Below are positions 1 to 9,570 of a stretch of DNA of 64,000 bases, in pieces. The notes beneath the pieces are model-generated. The model had not been told where the DNA came from and made no database searches. It saw nothing but the letters and a program-made list of their open reading frames with translations. This DNA comes from Planctomycetota bacterium. GTDB lineage: Bacteria; Planctomycetota; Planctomycetia; Pirellulales; Pirellulaceae. The position numbers and the translations under genes were made by a program. Position 1 is the stretch's first letter, and every line of letters begins with the position of its first letter. The DNA lies in contig JABAAE010000002.1 of assembly GCA_014238905.1 (NCBI GenBank), forward strand, positions 425,851 to 489,850, written 5' to 3'.

Positions 1-1
1 A

Positions 2-997
2 TTACTGCATGACTTTAACTGGGTGCAATGGCGAGCCAAGCAGGATGACGCCAGCTTGACCATCGCTGAAAACGCTCCTGTAGCCAAACGTATCCAGTGG
101 CTCCTCGGCATTCCGCCTGAAAATCTGCAAGGGATGGAACAACCTGAGTTTCTGACCCGTGAGGAATCCAGCCTGATGACCCATGACCGTTGGATGCCCA
201 AGGAGGTGCAGAGAGTCCCCATTCGTTTTGGTGATGGCGTTCGTGGAAATCTCTATTTCAAGGCAGGGTTGGTTTCCCCGGCTCCGGTGGTCGTCTGGTT
301 GCACCCGTTCTCCTATCACAGCGGCTACAACGAAGGTTACGGAGTTCAGGGAACAACCATTTATCATCGGCTAGCCCAAAATGGATTTGCTGTCATTGCG
401 TATGACCAATGCGGATTTGGACTGCGTTTACGCGAGGGCCGAGATTTTTATCAACGATATCCTCAATGGTCTCGTCTCGGAAGAATGGTGACCGACGTCA
501 CGGCGGCCGTCAGCTTTGCCGTCGACGGCAAGGGCAGCTACGAAAAGGCGATTCCGAAACTGGATCCCCAGCGAGTTTATCTTCTCGGCTATTCCGTTGG
601 TGCCCTGGCGGCCATGATCGCAGGCGGCCTGGATGAGCGAGTCACCGGCACCGCATGCTTTTGCGGATGGACTCCAATGCGGAGCAACCTCAATCGAAGA
701 CTCTGGGAGGAACACGCCTTGCTCCCTCGCCTAGGACTCTATCAAGGAAATGAAGAAAACCTGCCACTGGATTACGATGACATTCTGCAGCGACTTGCCC
801 AAAATCCCTGCCTTGTGGTCACGCCTGCCCGCGACCGTTTCGCAGACAATCAAGCTGTTGCTGACACCATGGCAAAACTGACGCAGGAAAACAGAAAATT
901 GCTTTGGCTGTCCCCGGACGATACGAATCGGTTCCAAGCGGAACAGCACCAAATCTTCATAAATTGGATAGAGGGTTTGGCGGCCAACAAAGACTAG
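2..997 (+). CDS. alpha/beta hydrolase (5' truncated)
   Basis: The reading frame is open to the left edge (codons for LLHDFNW precede the first internal GTG at 23), so the true start lies outside the window. The protein has an alpha/beta hydrolase fold: a strand with VVVWLHPFSYHSG (oxyanion region), then AVIAYDQCGFG, then the nucleophile elbow GYSVG near nt 587-601. A late histidine sits in EQHQIFINW near the C-terminus and the probable acid is in PARDRFADN. This resembles planctomycete dienelactone hydrolase/acetyl-xylan-esterase-like proteins. The substrate cannot be told. It converges with the gene at 1059, with 61 bp between them. Confidence 0.85.
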   Translation, partial: LLHDFNWVQWRAKQDDASLTIAENAPVAKRIQWLLGIPPENLQGMEQPEFLTREESSLMTHDRWMPKEVQRVPIRFGDGVRGNLYFKAGLVSPAPVVVWLHPFSYHSGYNEGYGVQGTTIYHRLAQNGFAVIAYDQCGFGLRLREGRDFYQRYPQWSRLGRMVTDVTAAVSFAVDGKGSYEKAIPKLDPQRVYLLGYSVGALAAMIAGGLDERVTGTACFCGWTPMRSNLNRRLWEEHALLPRLGLYQGNEENLPLDYDDILQRLAQNPCLVVTPARDRFADNQAVADTMAKLTQENRKLLWLSPDDTNRFQAEQHQIFINWIEGLAANKD

Positions 998-1058
998 ACA
1001 TGAGCTGACCTCACGCGATATGCCACCCTCGTTTTATTTTAAGCGGTGGAACGAATAA

Positions 1059-2351
1059 TTATCGGATACGATCTAAATCCACGACTCTCTGGGCAGTCAG
1101 ATGCGGTTGGTTAAGTCGGTTATGAAACCCCTCTTTCCCAAAGAGCCCGACTTCGCGGCCAACATATCTCTCCAGGTTCAAACCGAAAGACGGAGTAATC
1201 GTCTTGAGGACTTTTCCGTTGCTGTCTTCCAGTGCATAGATGGGAGTCCCAACACCACCATTGAGGTAGAGTTTTCGTAAGACTCCCTTGCCCTGATAAT
1301 TGACTTCAGCACGATTGCGATCAGCAGCCCTCGTGTTCAAAGACGCGACATTGCCATTTCCATCGGTGAGCGTTGGCGGTAATAGTCTAGCTCGTGAGGG
1401 GTTGACCGTATCTTGGAGCAACGCTGCCGCTTTTACTTTTTGAAAACCAGCAACCTTGGTCGCCAACCGATCAGCCATCGCCAGTTCGTCACCGGTCGTG
1501 GCTTCGGACCGAACCTTGACGATTGCGGCTTCAAGAGGTTGTAGATTCCAGAATTTTTTGTCCTCGATAACAATTTGTGCCAAATGCAAATCCATCGCTT
1601 CCAAGCGGGATTTGAGACTCCCACTGGGAACGGCAGCAAACCCGACAACCGAAGCCTTCGTGGAAGTGTCTTCGGTGGTGTATTCATTCCCTACCGTCTG
1701 CCAACCCTTCCGATCTGTATTGGTCCACGTTCCGAACTGTTTTGCTGCGAGATAGTCTTCAGTCTGGTTTTTTATTTCTTTTACAGCAGATTGATTAATA
1801 TCAGTAGCGCTGACCGAAGCAGGGGATTGAGTTCCCACATGATCCTTATGAACCCAACGAAATTCGCCAGCCGGGGGTTCAATTTGAAACCATGACTCGG
1901 ATTGGCCCGACAACGCATCAGGTATGTCTACCTTTTTGACCACCGTTATCAGCTCGCCCTTCTTTAGACGCAGCTGCCACATGGGATTCACCTTTCCACT
2001 CAAACGGGTGCCAATCCATGCCGTTGCGGAACCGGAGGCAACTTCGACTACATCCGGGTCGGTGGTGGGATTGAGATGGGAGGCCAACACCAAACTGAAA
2101 CTTCCGGTGGGAGGACGAATCGCCAAAAAACCGCCCGGATCGTTACGATGGACCTCTAACTTGCTGCCTTTAGGTAACCGGTCGGTGGCATAATGTGACT
2201 GCCCTGGCCCACTTAGTATTTTGGCGGTATCGGATGAGACGACAACGGTATAAGGAAAATCATCCTGTCCCGATGCTGCCTCCCAAGAAAAACAGAAGCC
2301 AACGATCAGGAAAAAAATCATTTGCATCGCAGAAAGAGAAAACTTTGACAT
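1059..2351 (-). CDS. secreted SH3-like domain protein
   Basis: A 430-residue protein starting at ATG 2351 (MSKFSLSAMQ); a TTG four codons upstream is less likely. Residues 1-28 form a Sec signal peptide (hydrophobic IFFLIVGFCFSW, then AASGQ). Two bacterial SH3-like segments follow: YTVVVSSDTAKILSGPG to about residue 90, and TAWIGTRLSGKVNPMWQLRL to about 165, each ending in a W/V-x-H-like strand. The remainder is a mixed helical/strand region without a recognised fold; its end (LYLNGGVGTPIYALED) may bind something. It is probably a periplasmic or cell-envelope protein. The SH3 assignment is by pattern; the function is unknown. Confidence 0.8.
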   Translation of the reverse strand: MSKFSLSAMQMIFFLIVGFCFSWEAASGQDDFPYTVVVSSDTAKILSGPGQSHYATDRLPKGSKLEVHRNDPGGFLAIRPPTGSFSLVLASHLNPTTDPDVVEVASGSATAWIGTRLSGKVNPMWQLRLKKGELITVVKKVDIPDALSGQSESWFQIEPPAGEFRWVHKDHVGTQSPASVSATDINQSAVKEIKNQTEDYLAAKQFGTWTNTDRKGWQTVGNEYTTEDTSTKASVVGFAAVPSGSLKSRLEAMDLHLAQIVIEDKKFWNLQPLEAAIVKVRSEATTGDELAMADRLATKVAGFQKVKAAALLQDTVNPSRARLLPPTLTDGNGNVASLNTRAADRNRAEVNYQGKGVLRKLYLNGGVGTPIYALEDSNGKVLKTITPSFGLNLERYVGREVGLFGKEGFHNRLNQPHLTAQRVVDLDRIR

Positions 2352-2643
2352 CGCCGGACCCAATTCATGGAAGCTTGAAATTCAAATTCCGGTTACCCCC
2401 ATAATCCGGCGAGATTTTGTAGGAAAAATCGTGTTGGATAGCAAGTGGAAACTCGCTAGCAGTTTCACGTTTTTGGATTGAAAATTGATCAAAACCGTAG
2501 AACTACTCAGCAACTACTGATAAAACTTGCAATTCAATCCAAGTTTCATGAGAATAAAGGTCTGTCCAAAAAACGGGAATTTTTCCATCATCAGGGAAAA
2601 TTCGTAAATCCAACCATTGACCACCTTGGTCCCACACATCGTC

Positions 2644-4026
2644 ATGCTGTCTTTTTCTAATCCACTTCAGTCCCGGCGTAGTTTCCTAACGGTGGGAAGC
2701 CTCGGTCTGGGCGGACTTTGCCTGCCGGACTTGTTGAAAGCCCGGGCAAGGCTTGGCGCTCAAGAAAGTGATTTTTCAACAGATAAATCCGTGATCCTGC
2801 TGTTCCTCCATGGAGGGCCTAGCCAAACGGAAACTTTTGATCCAAAAATGGAAGCTCCGGCGGGCATTCGCAGCGTGACTGGGGAAGTACAAACCAAATT
2901 GCCAGGTGTGACGTTTGGGAGCAGTTTTCCTAAGTTGGCCCAAATGGCCGATCGCTTGGCGATCATCCGTTCCTTTGCATCAGGAAACGGAAATCATGAC
3001 ATCAAACCGGTTGTCGATTCAACGACCTTTGGGGCCAACCTGGGTTCTGTTTATGCCAGGGTCGCCGGCGCCAACGATCCCCAGTCGGGCATTCCGAAAA
3101 ACGTTGCTCTTTTCCCCCGTAGCGTGGACGAATCAACGCAAAAACGAACCAGTCAATTTGGAAAATTCGAATCGACCGGTTCTCTTGGAAAGGCCTATGC
3201 GCCTTTTATTCCGGGAGCGGGTGGTCCTGCCCAGGAAGACATGAAGCTCCAATTAGCAGCAGATCGACTCGATGATCGAAAATCGCTTTTAACCCAACTC
3301 GATCAATACAAGCGACAACTCGACTCACTGGCAGGTCAGGATAAAGTACGTGACCAAGCTTTTTCAGCCATCTTGGGCGGTGTCGCCAATGCGTTTGACC
3401 TGACCAAAGAAGATCCTGAAACGGTCGCCCGTTATGACACCGCGCCGCTGGTTCGACCGGATGCCATCAGCCGAAAATGGAACAACTACAACAACTATGT
3501 AGACAATGCAAAATCTCTTGGCAAATTATTACTCTTGGCCCGACGATTATGCGAACAGGGGTGTGGTTTTGTCACCGTCTCGACCAATTTCGTCTGGGAT
3601 ATGCATGCCGACGTCAACAACGCGACCATGACCGAGGGGATGAGCTATATGGGACCTCCGCTGGACCATGCGGTATCGGCATTTCTGGAGGATACGCGTA
3701 GCAGGGGACTCGATGAGAAAATAATGCTGGTGGCCACCGGTGAAATGGGGCGCACACCAAAAATAAATGCCAAAGGCGGTCGTGATCATTGGGGTGGGAT
3801 TACACCACTTTTATTGTCCGGCGGGGGTATCAATACTGGGCAGGTCATCGGCCAATCGACAAAAGACGGTGGTCGACCAGCGTCCAGTCCTTTTGGCAAT
3901 AGCCACCTGATTGCCACTATTTTGCATACACTTTTGGACGTGGGAGAATTACGGACGGTGACCGGATTACCCAGTGACGTCTCACAAATTCTATCGAGAT
4001 ACCAGCCCATTAACGGACTGCATTAG
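2644..4026 (+). CDS. DUF1501 domain protein, Tat-exported
   Basis: A 460-residue DUF1501 protein, a sulfatase/alkaline-phosphatase-superfamily relative that is very abundant in Planctomycetes. The ATG at 2644 places the twin-arginine motif SRRSFLTVG at residues 9-17, followed by the hydrophobic SLGLGGLCLPDLL. The upstream in-frame TTG at 2617 would only add nine residues. Family hallmarks are SVILLFLHGGPSQTETFDPK, the GNHDIKP segment, TVSTNFVWDMHADVN, GEMGRTPKIN and GRDHWGG. In planctomycetes such genes usually follow a DUF1549/DUF1553 cytochrome gene. None is adjacent here, so this is a solitary copy. Substrate unknown. Confidence 0.92.
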   Translation: MLSFSNPLQSRRSFLTVGSLGLGGLCLPDLLKARARLGAQESDFSTDKSVILLFLHGGPSQTETFDPKMEAPAGIRSVTGEVQTKLPGVTFGSSFPKLAQMADRLAIIRSFASGNGNHDIKPVVDSTTFGANLGSVYARVAGANDPQSGIPKNVALFPRSVDESTQKRTSQFGKFESTGSLGKAYAPFIPGAGGPAQEDMKLQLAADRLDDRKSLLTQLDQYKRQLDSLAGQDKVRDQAFSAILGGVANAFDLTKEDPETVARYDTAPLVRPDAISRKWNNYNNYVDNAKSLGKLLLLARRLCEQGCGFVTVSTNFVWDMHADVNNATMTEGMSYMGPPLDHAVSAFLEDTRSRGLDEKIMLVATGEMGRTPKINAKGGRDHWGGITPLLLSGGGINTGQVIGQSTKDGGRPASSPFGNSHLIATILHTLLDVGELRTVTGLPSDVSQILSRYQPINGLH

Positions 4027-4058
4027 CCGACCAAATCCATCCTGTAACACCGCCTGAC

Positions 4059-4095
4059 TGGCGTGCCGGTTTTCTGGCGTGCCGGTTTTCTGGCG
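4059..4095. repeat. 16-bp tandem repeat, 2.3 copies
   Basis: The unit TGGCGTGCCGGTTTTC occurs twice head to tail (4059-4074 and 4075-4090), followed by a partial TGGCG. It lies in the 119-bp gap between the converging DUF1501 and Fur-family genes. No hairpin is evident and its role is unknown. Confidence 0.8.
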
Positions 4096-4145
4096 GAGAT
4101 TGCCCAGTTCCAACAGGGGTTAAAAACTAACCACGACGGCCCCGA

Positions 4146-4649
4146 TCAGATCAAATCCACTTTTCGGCGAATTCGTTTTCGTTTGATTTTCTGGCAATCT
4201 TCACACTCTCCACTGATAATCAGTTGATGACCGGAAACCTGAAAATTAGCTTTTTGGGCAAGTGCATTTCGTAATTCGAGGAGATGATCACTTTGAAATT
4301 CGATCAATTTTTCGCAACTATTGCAATAAAGATGATCGTGCTGTGGGTACCCGTAATCCAACTCGTAAACGGTTCGACCCTCCAGTTCAATCGTCCGTAA
4401 TAGACCTGCTTCGACAAACTCTGCCAAAAGGCGGTAGACGGTAGATCGACTTACATACCCTTGGGTGCCCTTGCGAGGTAATCGATCAAGCAACTCATCG
4501 GCGTCAAAATGGTCATGGCTGTTGAAAATGTACTCCACCAGAATTCTGCGAGGCTTGGTATTGCGCATACCTCGACTTTGCAGATACTCTTCGAATCGCT
4601 GACTGGGAGTCGACGCGACTGGAATTCGAGCGAGTGGCTCAGAGGGCAT
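4146..4649 (-). CDS. Fur-family transcriptional regulator
   Basis: A 167-residue ferric-uptake-regulator-family repressor. ATG at 4649 (MPSEPLARIP) is preferred to the TTG five codons upstream. The winged-helix DNA-binding part is residues 17-95 (RFEEYLQSRGMRNTKPRR, then VSRSTVYRLLAEFVEAGLL). The metal-binding and dimerisation part has HDHLYC at 104-109 and two CxxC pairs (109/112 and 149/152), which in the family bind structural zinc. The basic tail KIKRKRIRRK is notable. Whether it senses Fe, Zn, Mn or peroxide cannot be decided from the sequence. It is monocistronic and divergent from nothing nearby. Confidence 0.93.
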   Translation of the reverse strand: MPSEPLARIPVASTPSQRFEEYLQSRGMRNTKPRRILVEYIFNSHDHFDADELLDRLPRKGTQGYVSRSTVYRLLAEFVEAGLLRTIELEGRTVYELDYGYPQHDHLYCNSCEKLIEFQSDHLLELRNALAQKANFQVSGHQLIISGECEDCQKIKRKRIRRKVDLI

Positions 4650-5098
4650 AAGGACTCGAATCAAGACAGGATGAACTGGAACAGCATCTATTTTAGAAAA
4701 AAAATTGCCAAAAACAAGATTCCGAGTCGGGCAACCACCTCTTTTGAATTTGGGCCAAGATTCACAAGAGTGTCATTCAAGTGGTTAAGGCGGGGTCAAA
4801 TCAGCATTCTGGACCTGTTTTCCATCCGGCGGCATGATTTGAAAAAGAGAAAGAAACCGGAGCTTGTTACCAGTCAATGAGTCAAATCCACATTCTCAGG
4901 GCTTTATCAGCACATGCCTACTAGTCGAGACTGGTGTAGCATCATCTCAACATGGCCAAAATCGGTATCTGATAAATAACCATGCCCCTGCTGGCGGGGA
5001 CCACAGCCGAAGCTACCCGGCAATCTACGCAACCACCCTTCAAGACAAACCAATGCCTTGAGCGCTGTGCTAGCCGCCCTATCCAAAGTCAAACAGGA
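4650..5098. other. intergenic region, no gene seen
   Basis: About 450 bp between the Fur-family gene and the FlgM-like gene, both on the minus strand. It presumably holds the promoter of the former. Short open frames exist on both strands, but none has a ribosome binding site or protein-like composition. I see no tRNA, hairpin terminator or clear promoter. Confidence 0.5.
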
Positions 5099-5380
5099 TC
5101 AGGCGAATTCATCAAACAGTCGGCCAACGGCGACGTCCAACTTTTCACTGGTTTCGTAAACGCCACTTTCAATTTGAGATCGAATGTCAGCAACACGATC
5201 CGCACGAATGTCGGGCGCATTTCTGACTTGGCTCAAGAAAGTAGACTCTGAAGAAATATCTAGCTCATCTGTCGGCTGCAGCGACGATTCAGTCGCTTGC
5301 AATTCCTCCACCGGCGCAATGTCGGTAGAAGGCTGAACAGGTTGAGCACCGTGAATCGAAAATGGTCCGTTAATTTGCAT
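5099..5380 (-). CDS. flgM: FlgM-like anti-sigma-28 factor
   Basis: A 93-residue protein. The ATG at 5380 is set by a strong Shine-Dalgarno (AGGGGGA about 7 nt upstream, at about 5388-5394); the longer frame to 5524 lacks one. The N-terminus MQINGPFSIHGAQ matches the style of planctomycete FlgM proteins. The C-terminal half (VRNAPDIRADRVADIRSQIE then GVYETSEKLDVAVGRL) is the conserved sigma-28-binding helical region of FlgM, whose job is to hold FliA inactive until the hook-basal body is complete. No flagellar gene lies nearby, so the gene is isolated from its regulon. Confidence 0.85.
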   Translation of the reverse strand: MQINGPFSIHGAQPVQPSTDIAPVEELQATESSLQPTDELDISSESTFLSQVRNAPDIRADRVADIRSQIESGVYETSEKLDVAVGRLFDEFA

Positions 5381-6080
5381 TGCACATCCCCCTGGAATGC
5401 GTATCAAGAAATCCGTTTTGTTGATTGGTCTAACTCTAAATCTAAATACGTAGCACATTAAATTTGGTTCAAACAACAAAGAAAGAAATCGAAATCGCGA
5501 TAGTAATACTGATGGGTATATCATGCTGCAAGTGACTGAACAGACACTGGCAACGGATGATGAATACTCAATCGCGTTTTTTCGCTAACGGATTTTACTC
5601 CGAAAGCGGCAGTCCATGTCGAAGAGGACGAACAATCCGTGCCGTGGGAGATGACTCACATGCACGCGTTGAGAATAATGTCTCTATCGTCCACTTCTGG
5701 GAATGCTATCACTGCTTTCGTTTTATTCCCTGTTGTACCGAATAAGGGGCATGAACCGAATTACATCAAATTTACAGCTCAGGCCGATTATTCACCAAAT
5801 CCAACGTTCAGGTAACCGATTTCCCGAGGGAAAGGCTATTCCGCTACGTGGCCCGGTCTAACATCGCAGGCGCGCACTAGACCGAGTGGAGGGAGGTTAC
5901 GAAACTGGCGATCATGCCGCAACACCAATTCAGAGCAAAAACAACGGAATTGAATCGAAACATACCAGCATGACGACCAAATTGACTACAGCCTTGCGAA
6001 TCTCCAGATCGCAGGTTTTTTCGAACCATTTTTTACTACGTGCGTTTAGTTGATAGGCGACACTTTTTGAGGAATTGAAG
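5381..6080. other. intergenic region, about 700 bp, no firm feature
   Basis: This gap separates the FlgM-like gene from the small gene at 6081. A plus-strand frame of about 83 codons (about 5566-5815) is stop-free but has no start codon or ribosome binding site in its first half, and such a length is not rare by chance. No sigma-28 consensus was found upstream of the FlgM-like gene, and I recognise no structured RNA or tRNA. Confidence 0.4.
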
Positions 6081-6398
6081 ATGAGAGCTAATCAACGACG
6101 ACCTGGTCACCAATCCCGCAGTTCTATTGAATTGACCAGCCAGATCAATCTGGCTGATGAAGTTTCACCCCTGATGGTCAGTCTGGAATCTTTTTTTGAT
6201 CTCAGCTTCCAAATTTCCGATCACCTGTCTGAGTACATTGCAGATTGTCAACAGGCCGAGCATCAACGACATTGGGCCTCTCAGGGAATTCGATTTGACG
6301 ATGTTGCGGCACCCAGATCCGCTTCGCCAAATAAGACCCCTGAAGTGCCTACCGTTAGCCATCAGGAAGCTTTGAACCGTCGTCTACCTCCAAAATGA
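6081..6398 (+). CDS. small protein of unknown function
   Basis: A 105-residue ORF starting at ATG 6081, with a possible ribosome binding site GAGGA about 8 nt upstream; a TTG two codons earlier is less likely. It has a basic start (MRANQRRPGHQ), a central amphipathic helical stretch (SLESFFDLSFQISDHLSEYI) and a charged, proline-containing tail. No family is recognised. Its 3' end overlaps the end of tilS on the other strand by 44 bp, which weakens the case slightly. It could be a planctomycete-restricted gene or a spurious ORF. Confidence 0.5.
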   Translation: MRANQRRPGHQSRSSIELTSQINLADEVSPLMVSLESFFDLSFQISDHLSEYIADCQQAEHQRHWASQGIRFDDVAAPRSASPNKTPEVPTVSHQEALNRRLPPK

Positions 6399-7386
6399 AG
6401 AGAGAGTTTCCCTTTCGGGTCGCTTTCAAGTCTCCCGGCAAATTGATCGATCCATGATTCTTGTCACCAAGTGCAAGCTCGGCCAGATCAATCCACTTCT
6501 GCCGATTCATTTGTTGAAGTGGCCAATGATTGGCATTCCAAATTTGAATAAATGCCTCGATTAGAATGGTATCACCATGGTGCCGGATCGCTTTGCAATC
6601 CACTTCCAACCCATGGGCAATAGCCGATTGACCACCTCTTCGAAAACCCTGCTCTATTAATTGGTCGACAAGAGGACGAACCAATTGACTCATTTGACGA
6701 CTGTCATTTCCCAACGCCAACACGCCGTTGGCGATCGTCTTCGAAAAAATATCCTGAATCAAAGGGATTAATTCATGACGTACGCGATTTCGAGTAAATT
6801 GAGGTGAGAAGTTGCTCTGATCAACTCGATACGGTTGATCCAACTCCGATAAGAATTCCTGCAGTTCAGATCGGGACACTTTCAAAAGCGGTCGCATCAA
6901 CGTAATCCCATCCCGCAATTTCCGCTGGATAGGAATACCTGCCAAGCCACGAAGACTGCTCCCTCGAAAGATCCTTTGTAAAATGGTCTCGACTTGGTCA
7001 TCCTTCGTATGGGCGGTCGCCACGTAACGGGCACCACATCTCTTGGCAGCTTTCTCTAGAAATGCGTATCTTTGTTGCCTGGCGTTGGCCTCCAGACCAT
7101 GGCCATGATTGGACCCCGATTTCACTGCTTCGGCCCGTTCGACAATCAATTCACAGCCGAGTTCGACTGCCATATTTTGCACAAACATTTCGTCAGCATC
7201 AGAATCTTTTCCCCGCAGACGATGGTTGAAATGCGATAACACCAACCTCGAATGATCCGGGCTGACTTGATGCAGCAAACGCGTTAATGCCACACTGTCA
7301 GCACCACCCGAAACGGCAACCAGAACCGTCACGCCTTGCATCGCGGATTTCGGCCAAATCGATTCTAGCTTTTCATAAACGCTCAC
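6355..7386 (-). CDS. tilS: tRNA(Ile)-lysidine synthase
   Basis: A 343-residue TilS, which ligates lysine to C34 of the AUA-decoding tRNA-Ile2 using ATP. The PP-loop motif SGGADS is at residues 26-31, followed by LSHFNHRLRGKDSDADE, GARYVATAHTKDDQVETIL and RPLLKVSRSELQEFL, all characteristic. The start is a GTG whose G is shared with the TAG stop of sppA (TAGTG overlap), so translation is probably coupled. The protein is shorter than E. coli TilS (432 aa) and seems to lack the full C-terminal domain, as in many bacteria. Confidence 0.95.
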   Translation of the reverse strand: MSVYEKLESIWPKSAMQGVTVLVAVSGGADSVALTRLLHQVSPDHSRLVLSHFNHRLRGKDSDADEMFVQNMAVELGCELIVERAEAVKSGSNHGHGLEANARQQRYAFLEKAAKRCGARYVATAHTKDDQVETILQRIFRGSSLRGLAGIPIQRKLRDGITLMRPLLKVSRSELQEFLSELDQPYRVDQSNFSPQFTRNRVRHELIPLIQDIFSKTIANGVLALGNDSRQMSQLVRPLVDQLIEQGFRRGGQSAIAHGLEVDCKAIRHHGDTILIEAFIQIWNANHWPLQQMNRQKWIDLAELALGDKNHGSINLPGDLKATRKGNSLFILEVDDGSKLPDG

Positions 7387-8555
7387 TAGTCAGCTTGTTC
7401 GACCCGAGTTTTCGCCGGGTCGTCCCAACTGGACATTAACGGCGGGAAACTGCTACTGAGATAATAGGCCCGAGGAGAATTCAGCTCCATCAGCAAACTC
7501 CACATGGGGTTCTTTGATTCGACCTTTGAAAGGTACGGCAGTTCAATCCAAGGTGCTGGACGCGAATATTCGACGACTTTAAGGCTGTCTTCTTTGAGGC
7601 CCGCCAACTCGGTAGCCCGTTCAACCGCATCTTCCAAGAACCCAAGTCGGTCAATCAAACCATAACCAAGAGCTGTTGGTGCATGAAAAATTTCTCCGGT
7701 GGCGACGTCCCGTCCCTGAAATGCCACCTTGAGTGGGATTCGGTCGTTTGGTAGTACACCGTCAACCTCGTCGGACCGCAATTGGGGACGACCGGCCAAC
7801 ACGACTTCTTTGAATCTCTCAAACGATTCGTCAACGTATTGCTGTAATAAAAGGCGATGATCCTCTGGCATTTTTCGAGAAGGAGACAGCATGCGTTTGC
7901 GGGGGTGGCTCATGATCGAATCATCCGTTACTCCATAGGTTGCCATTAAATCACTGTAATTCCAGTGAGGAATGATCACGCCAATCGAGCCAGTCGTACA
8001 AGTCGGCTCCGCAAAAATGGAGTCTTTCTGGTCACCAACAACCATCGACACATAATACCCGCCGCTGGCAGCAACACTTCCCATACTGACCACAACTGGA
8101 ATGTTTCGCTCGGCCAACATCTTTTGTAAATGGTGATATATGTAATCGCTACCGGATACCGTCCCACCGGGAGAATTCACTCTCAGCACCACAGCCTTGA
8201 CGTTGGTATCAGCAGCTACTTTTTCAATTTGGTCCTGCACATAACCCGCGCCGTCATAAATCACGCCAGTGATCTTGATAATCGCGATCTTATTTTTGGA
8301 CTCTCGTTGTCCGGAAACAAAATACTCCCGGATCCCGTTGGAATCATCATAAAAATCTCGACTGATATACCAGTGATACTCCAGGATTCCATAAAGCAAG
8401 AGGACACTCACCCAGCCCACCACAGCCAGACTTTGCCAAGCCAGAGTTCGACCAACCTGTCGATGTCGAACCATAATTTCACCTGGGATCTGCACCTTGC
8501 CAGAATCATCCAAACCCGGTGATTCCTGTTTGCTAGCTGTTGGGCGTTCAGACAT
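7386..8555 (-). CDS. sppA: signal peptide peptidase SppA (36K type)
   Basis: A 389-residue membrane-anchored S49 serine protease that degrades cleaved signal peptides. ATG 8555 has a good ribosome binding site (GAAGGGA) and is preferred to the TTG at 8642. A single transmembrane segment spans about residues 40-57. The S49 core is VVLRVNSPGGTVSGSD, with the nucleophile Ser164 in VAASGGYYVS and the TCTTGSIGV segment after it. Lys220 in RKRMLSP is the probable general base (by analogy with Bacillus SppA). The gene overlaps tilS by one base and forms a two-gene unit with it. Confidence 0.93.
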   Translation of the reverse strand: MSERPTASKQESPGLDDSGKVQIPGEIMVRHRQVGRTLAWQSLAVVGWVSVLLLYGILEYHWYISRDFYDDSNGIREYFVSGQRESKNKIAIIKITGVIYDGAGYVQDQIEKVAADTNVKAVVLRVNSPGGTVSGSDYIYHHLQKMLAERNIPVVVSMGSVAASGGYYVSMVVGDQKDSIFAEPTCTTGSIGVIIPHWNYSDLMATYGVTDDSIMSHPRKRMLSPSRKMPEDHRLLLQQYVDESFERFKEVVLAGRPQLRSDEVDGVLPNDRIPLKVAFQGRDVATGEIFHAPTALGYGLIDRLGFLEDAVERATELAGLKEDSLKVVEYSRPAPWIELPYLSKVESKNPMWSLLMELNSPRAYYLSSSFPPLMSSWDDPAKTRVEQAD

Positions 8556-8726
8556 TACAATCCCTTCGTTTCCCGTTGAACACTGAAGTTTTTCTTCGAC
8601 GGGTTGTTTTGTTACTGCCGTAGTGGCATTGCCAAAATTCAAATCAGAACGTTATTCTACGCATTCGAGTGAACACAGATAAAGCCACTTCGGCTAATCG
8701 CTATTACAAATCAGGAGATTTTTCAC

Positions 8727-9476
8727 GTGTTGGTAGCCGCCTCAACGGAATGTTTTGGACATTTGCCCACCCAAGAGGCAGTCGATCGTTTGCTGGACTT
8801 GGAGTACACCAGCGTCGAAATCAGCATCGATGAGAACGGTTCGTTCAAGCCTTCCGAGGTGGCAGCTAACCTGAATGCCAGCATCGATCTGTGTATGGAT
8901 ACGCGTCGCATGCATATCGTTGGCTATGCAGCTAACATTACAGCTACCGGAGAGGATTATTTTGAGCAATTTAAAGCGTGCTCCAGGCTGGCAAAAGCGA
9001 CCAAAGTGGTCACCATCACTATTCCATCCGGTGAACACGGGACTCCTTTTAACGAAGAAATTGAAAAACTGAAACGATGCGTCGAAATTGCTGATGCCGA
9101 GGGAATTCGTGTCGCTTTAAGAACCGAAACCGGTTGCCTTTCGGGAGATCCAGATACCGTTTGTATTCTTTGCGAACATGCCAAAGGTCTTGGCGTTGCG
9201 ATTGACCCGAGCCACTTTATCTACAACCGTCCAAAGCCAGTCGACTATGACCGACTGCTAAAATATGTCTGCCAAGTTTACCTCAGGGATACAACCAAGG
9301 ACAAACTTCAGGTACGTATTGGTCAGGGCATCGTCGAATACGGTCGACTAGTCGATCGGCTGGTAGCGCAAAAATACAATCAGGGCCTGACCGTTCATGT
9401 CGAGCCGGCGTCTGACATCGATCATAGCGCCGAACTACGAAAAATGAGGCTCCTGTTGGAAAGCCTTTTGATTTGA
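8727..9476 (+). CDS. sugar phosphate isomerase/epimerase-like protein
   Basis: A 249-residue TIM-barrel protein of the xylose-isomerase-like superfamily. It starts with GTG 8727 behind AGGAG (8711-8715). Barrel features are VEISIDENG (strand 2), VVTITIPSGEHG, VALRTETGC (candidate metal Glu), VAIDPSHFIYN (metal Asp and His), VYLRDTTKDKLQVRIGQG and LTVHVEPASDID (final Glu). The metal-site pattern Glu/Asp-His/Glu is present, so it is probably catalytic. The substrate is unknown. It is divergent from sppA (171 bp between starts). Confidence 0.85.
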   Translation: MLVAASTECFGHLPTQEAVDRLLDLEYTSVEISIDENGSFKPSEVAANLNASIDLCMDTRRMHIVGYAANITATGEDYFEQFKACSRLAKATKVVTITIPSGEHGTPFNEEIEKLKRCVEIADAEGIRVALRTETGCLSGDPDTVCILCEHAKGLGVAIDPSHFIYNRPKPVDYDRLLKYVCQVYLRDTTKDKLQVRIGQGIVEYGRLVDRLVAQKYNQGLTVHVEPASDIDHSAELRKMRLLLESLLI

Positions 9477-9570
9477 CGACAGAAGGTACTCCCATCTGTA
9501 ACCTGAAACGTTCATGTCGGGCCTGATTTGTGCGTCTGGTAAATCCGGATCTACCAAGACCCGCGAAAGA

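Noticed and set aside
5557..5815. Plus-strand open frames downstream of the FlgM-like gene's start
   Set aside because: Two overlapping frames of about 60-85 codons, no ribosome binding site, and a length expected by chance at this GC.
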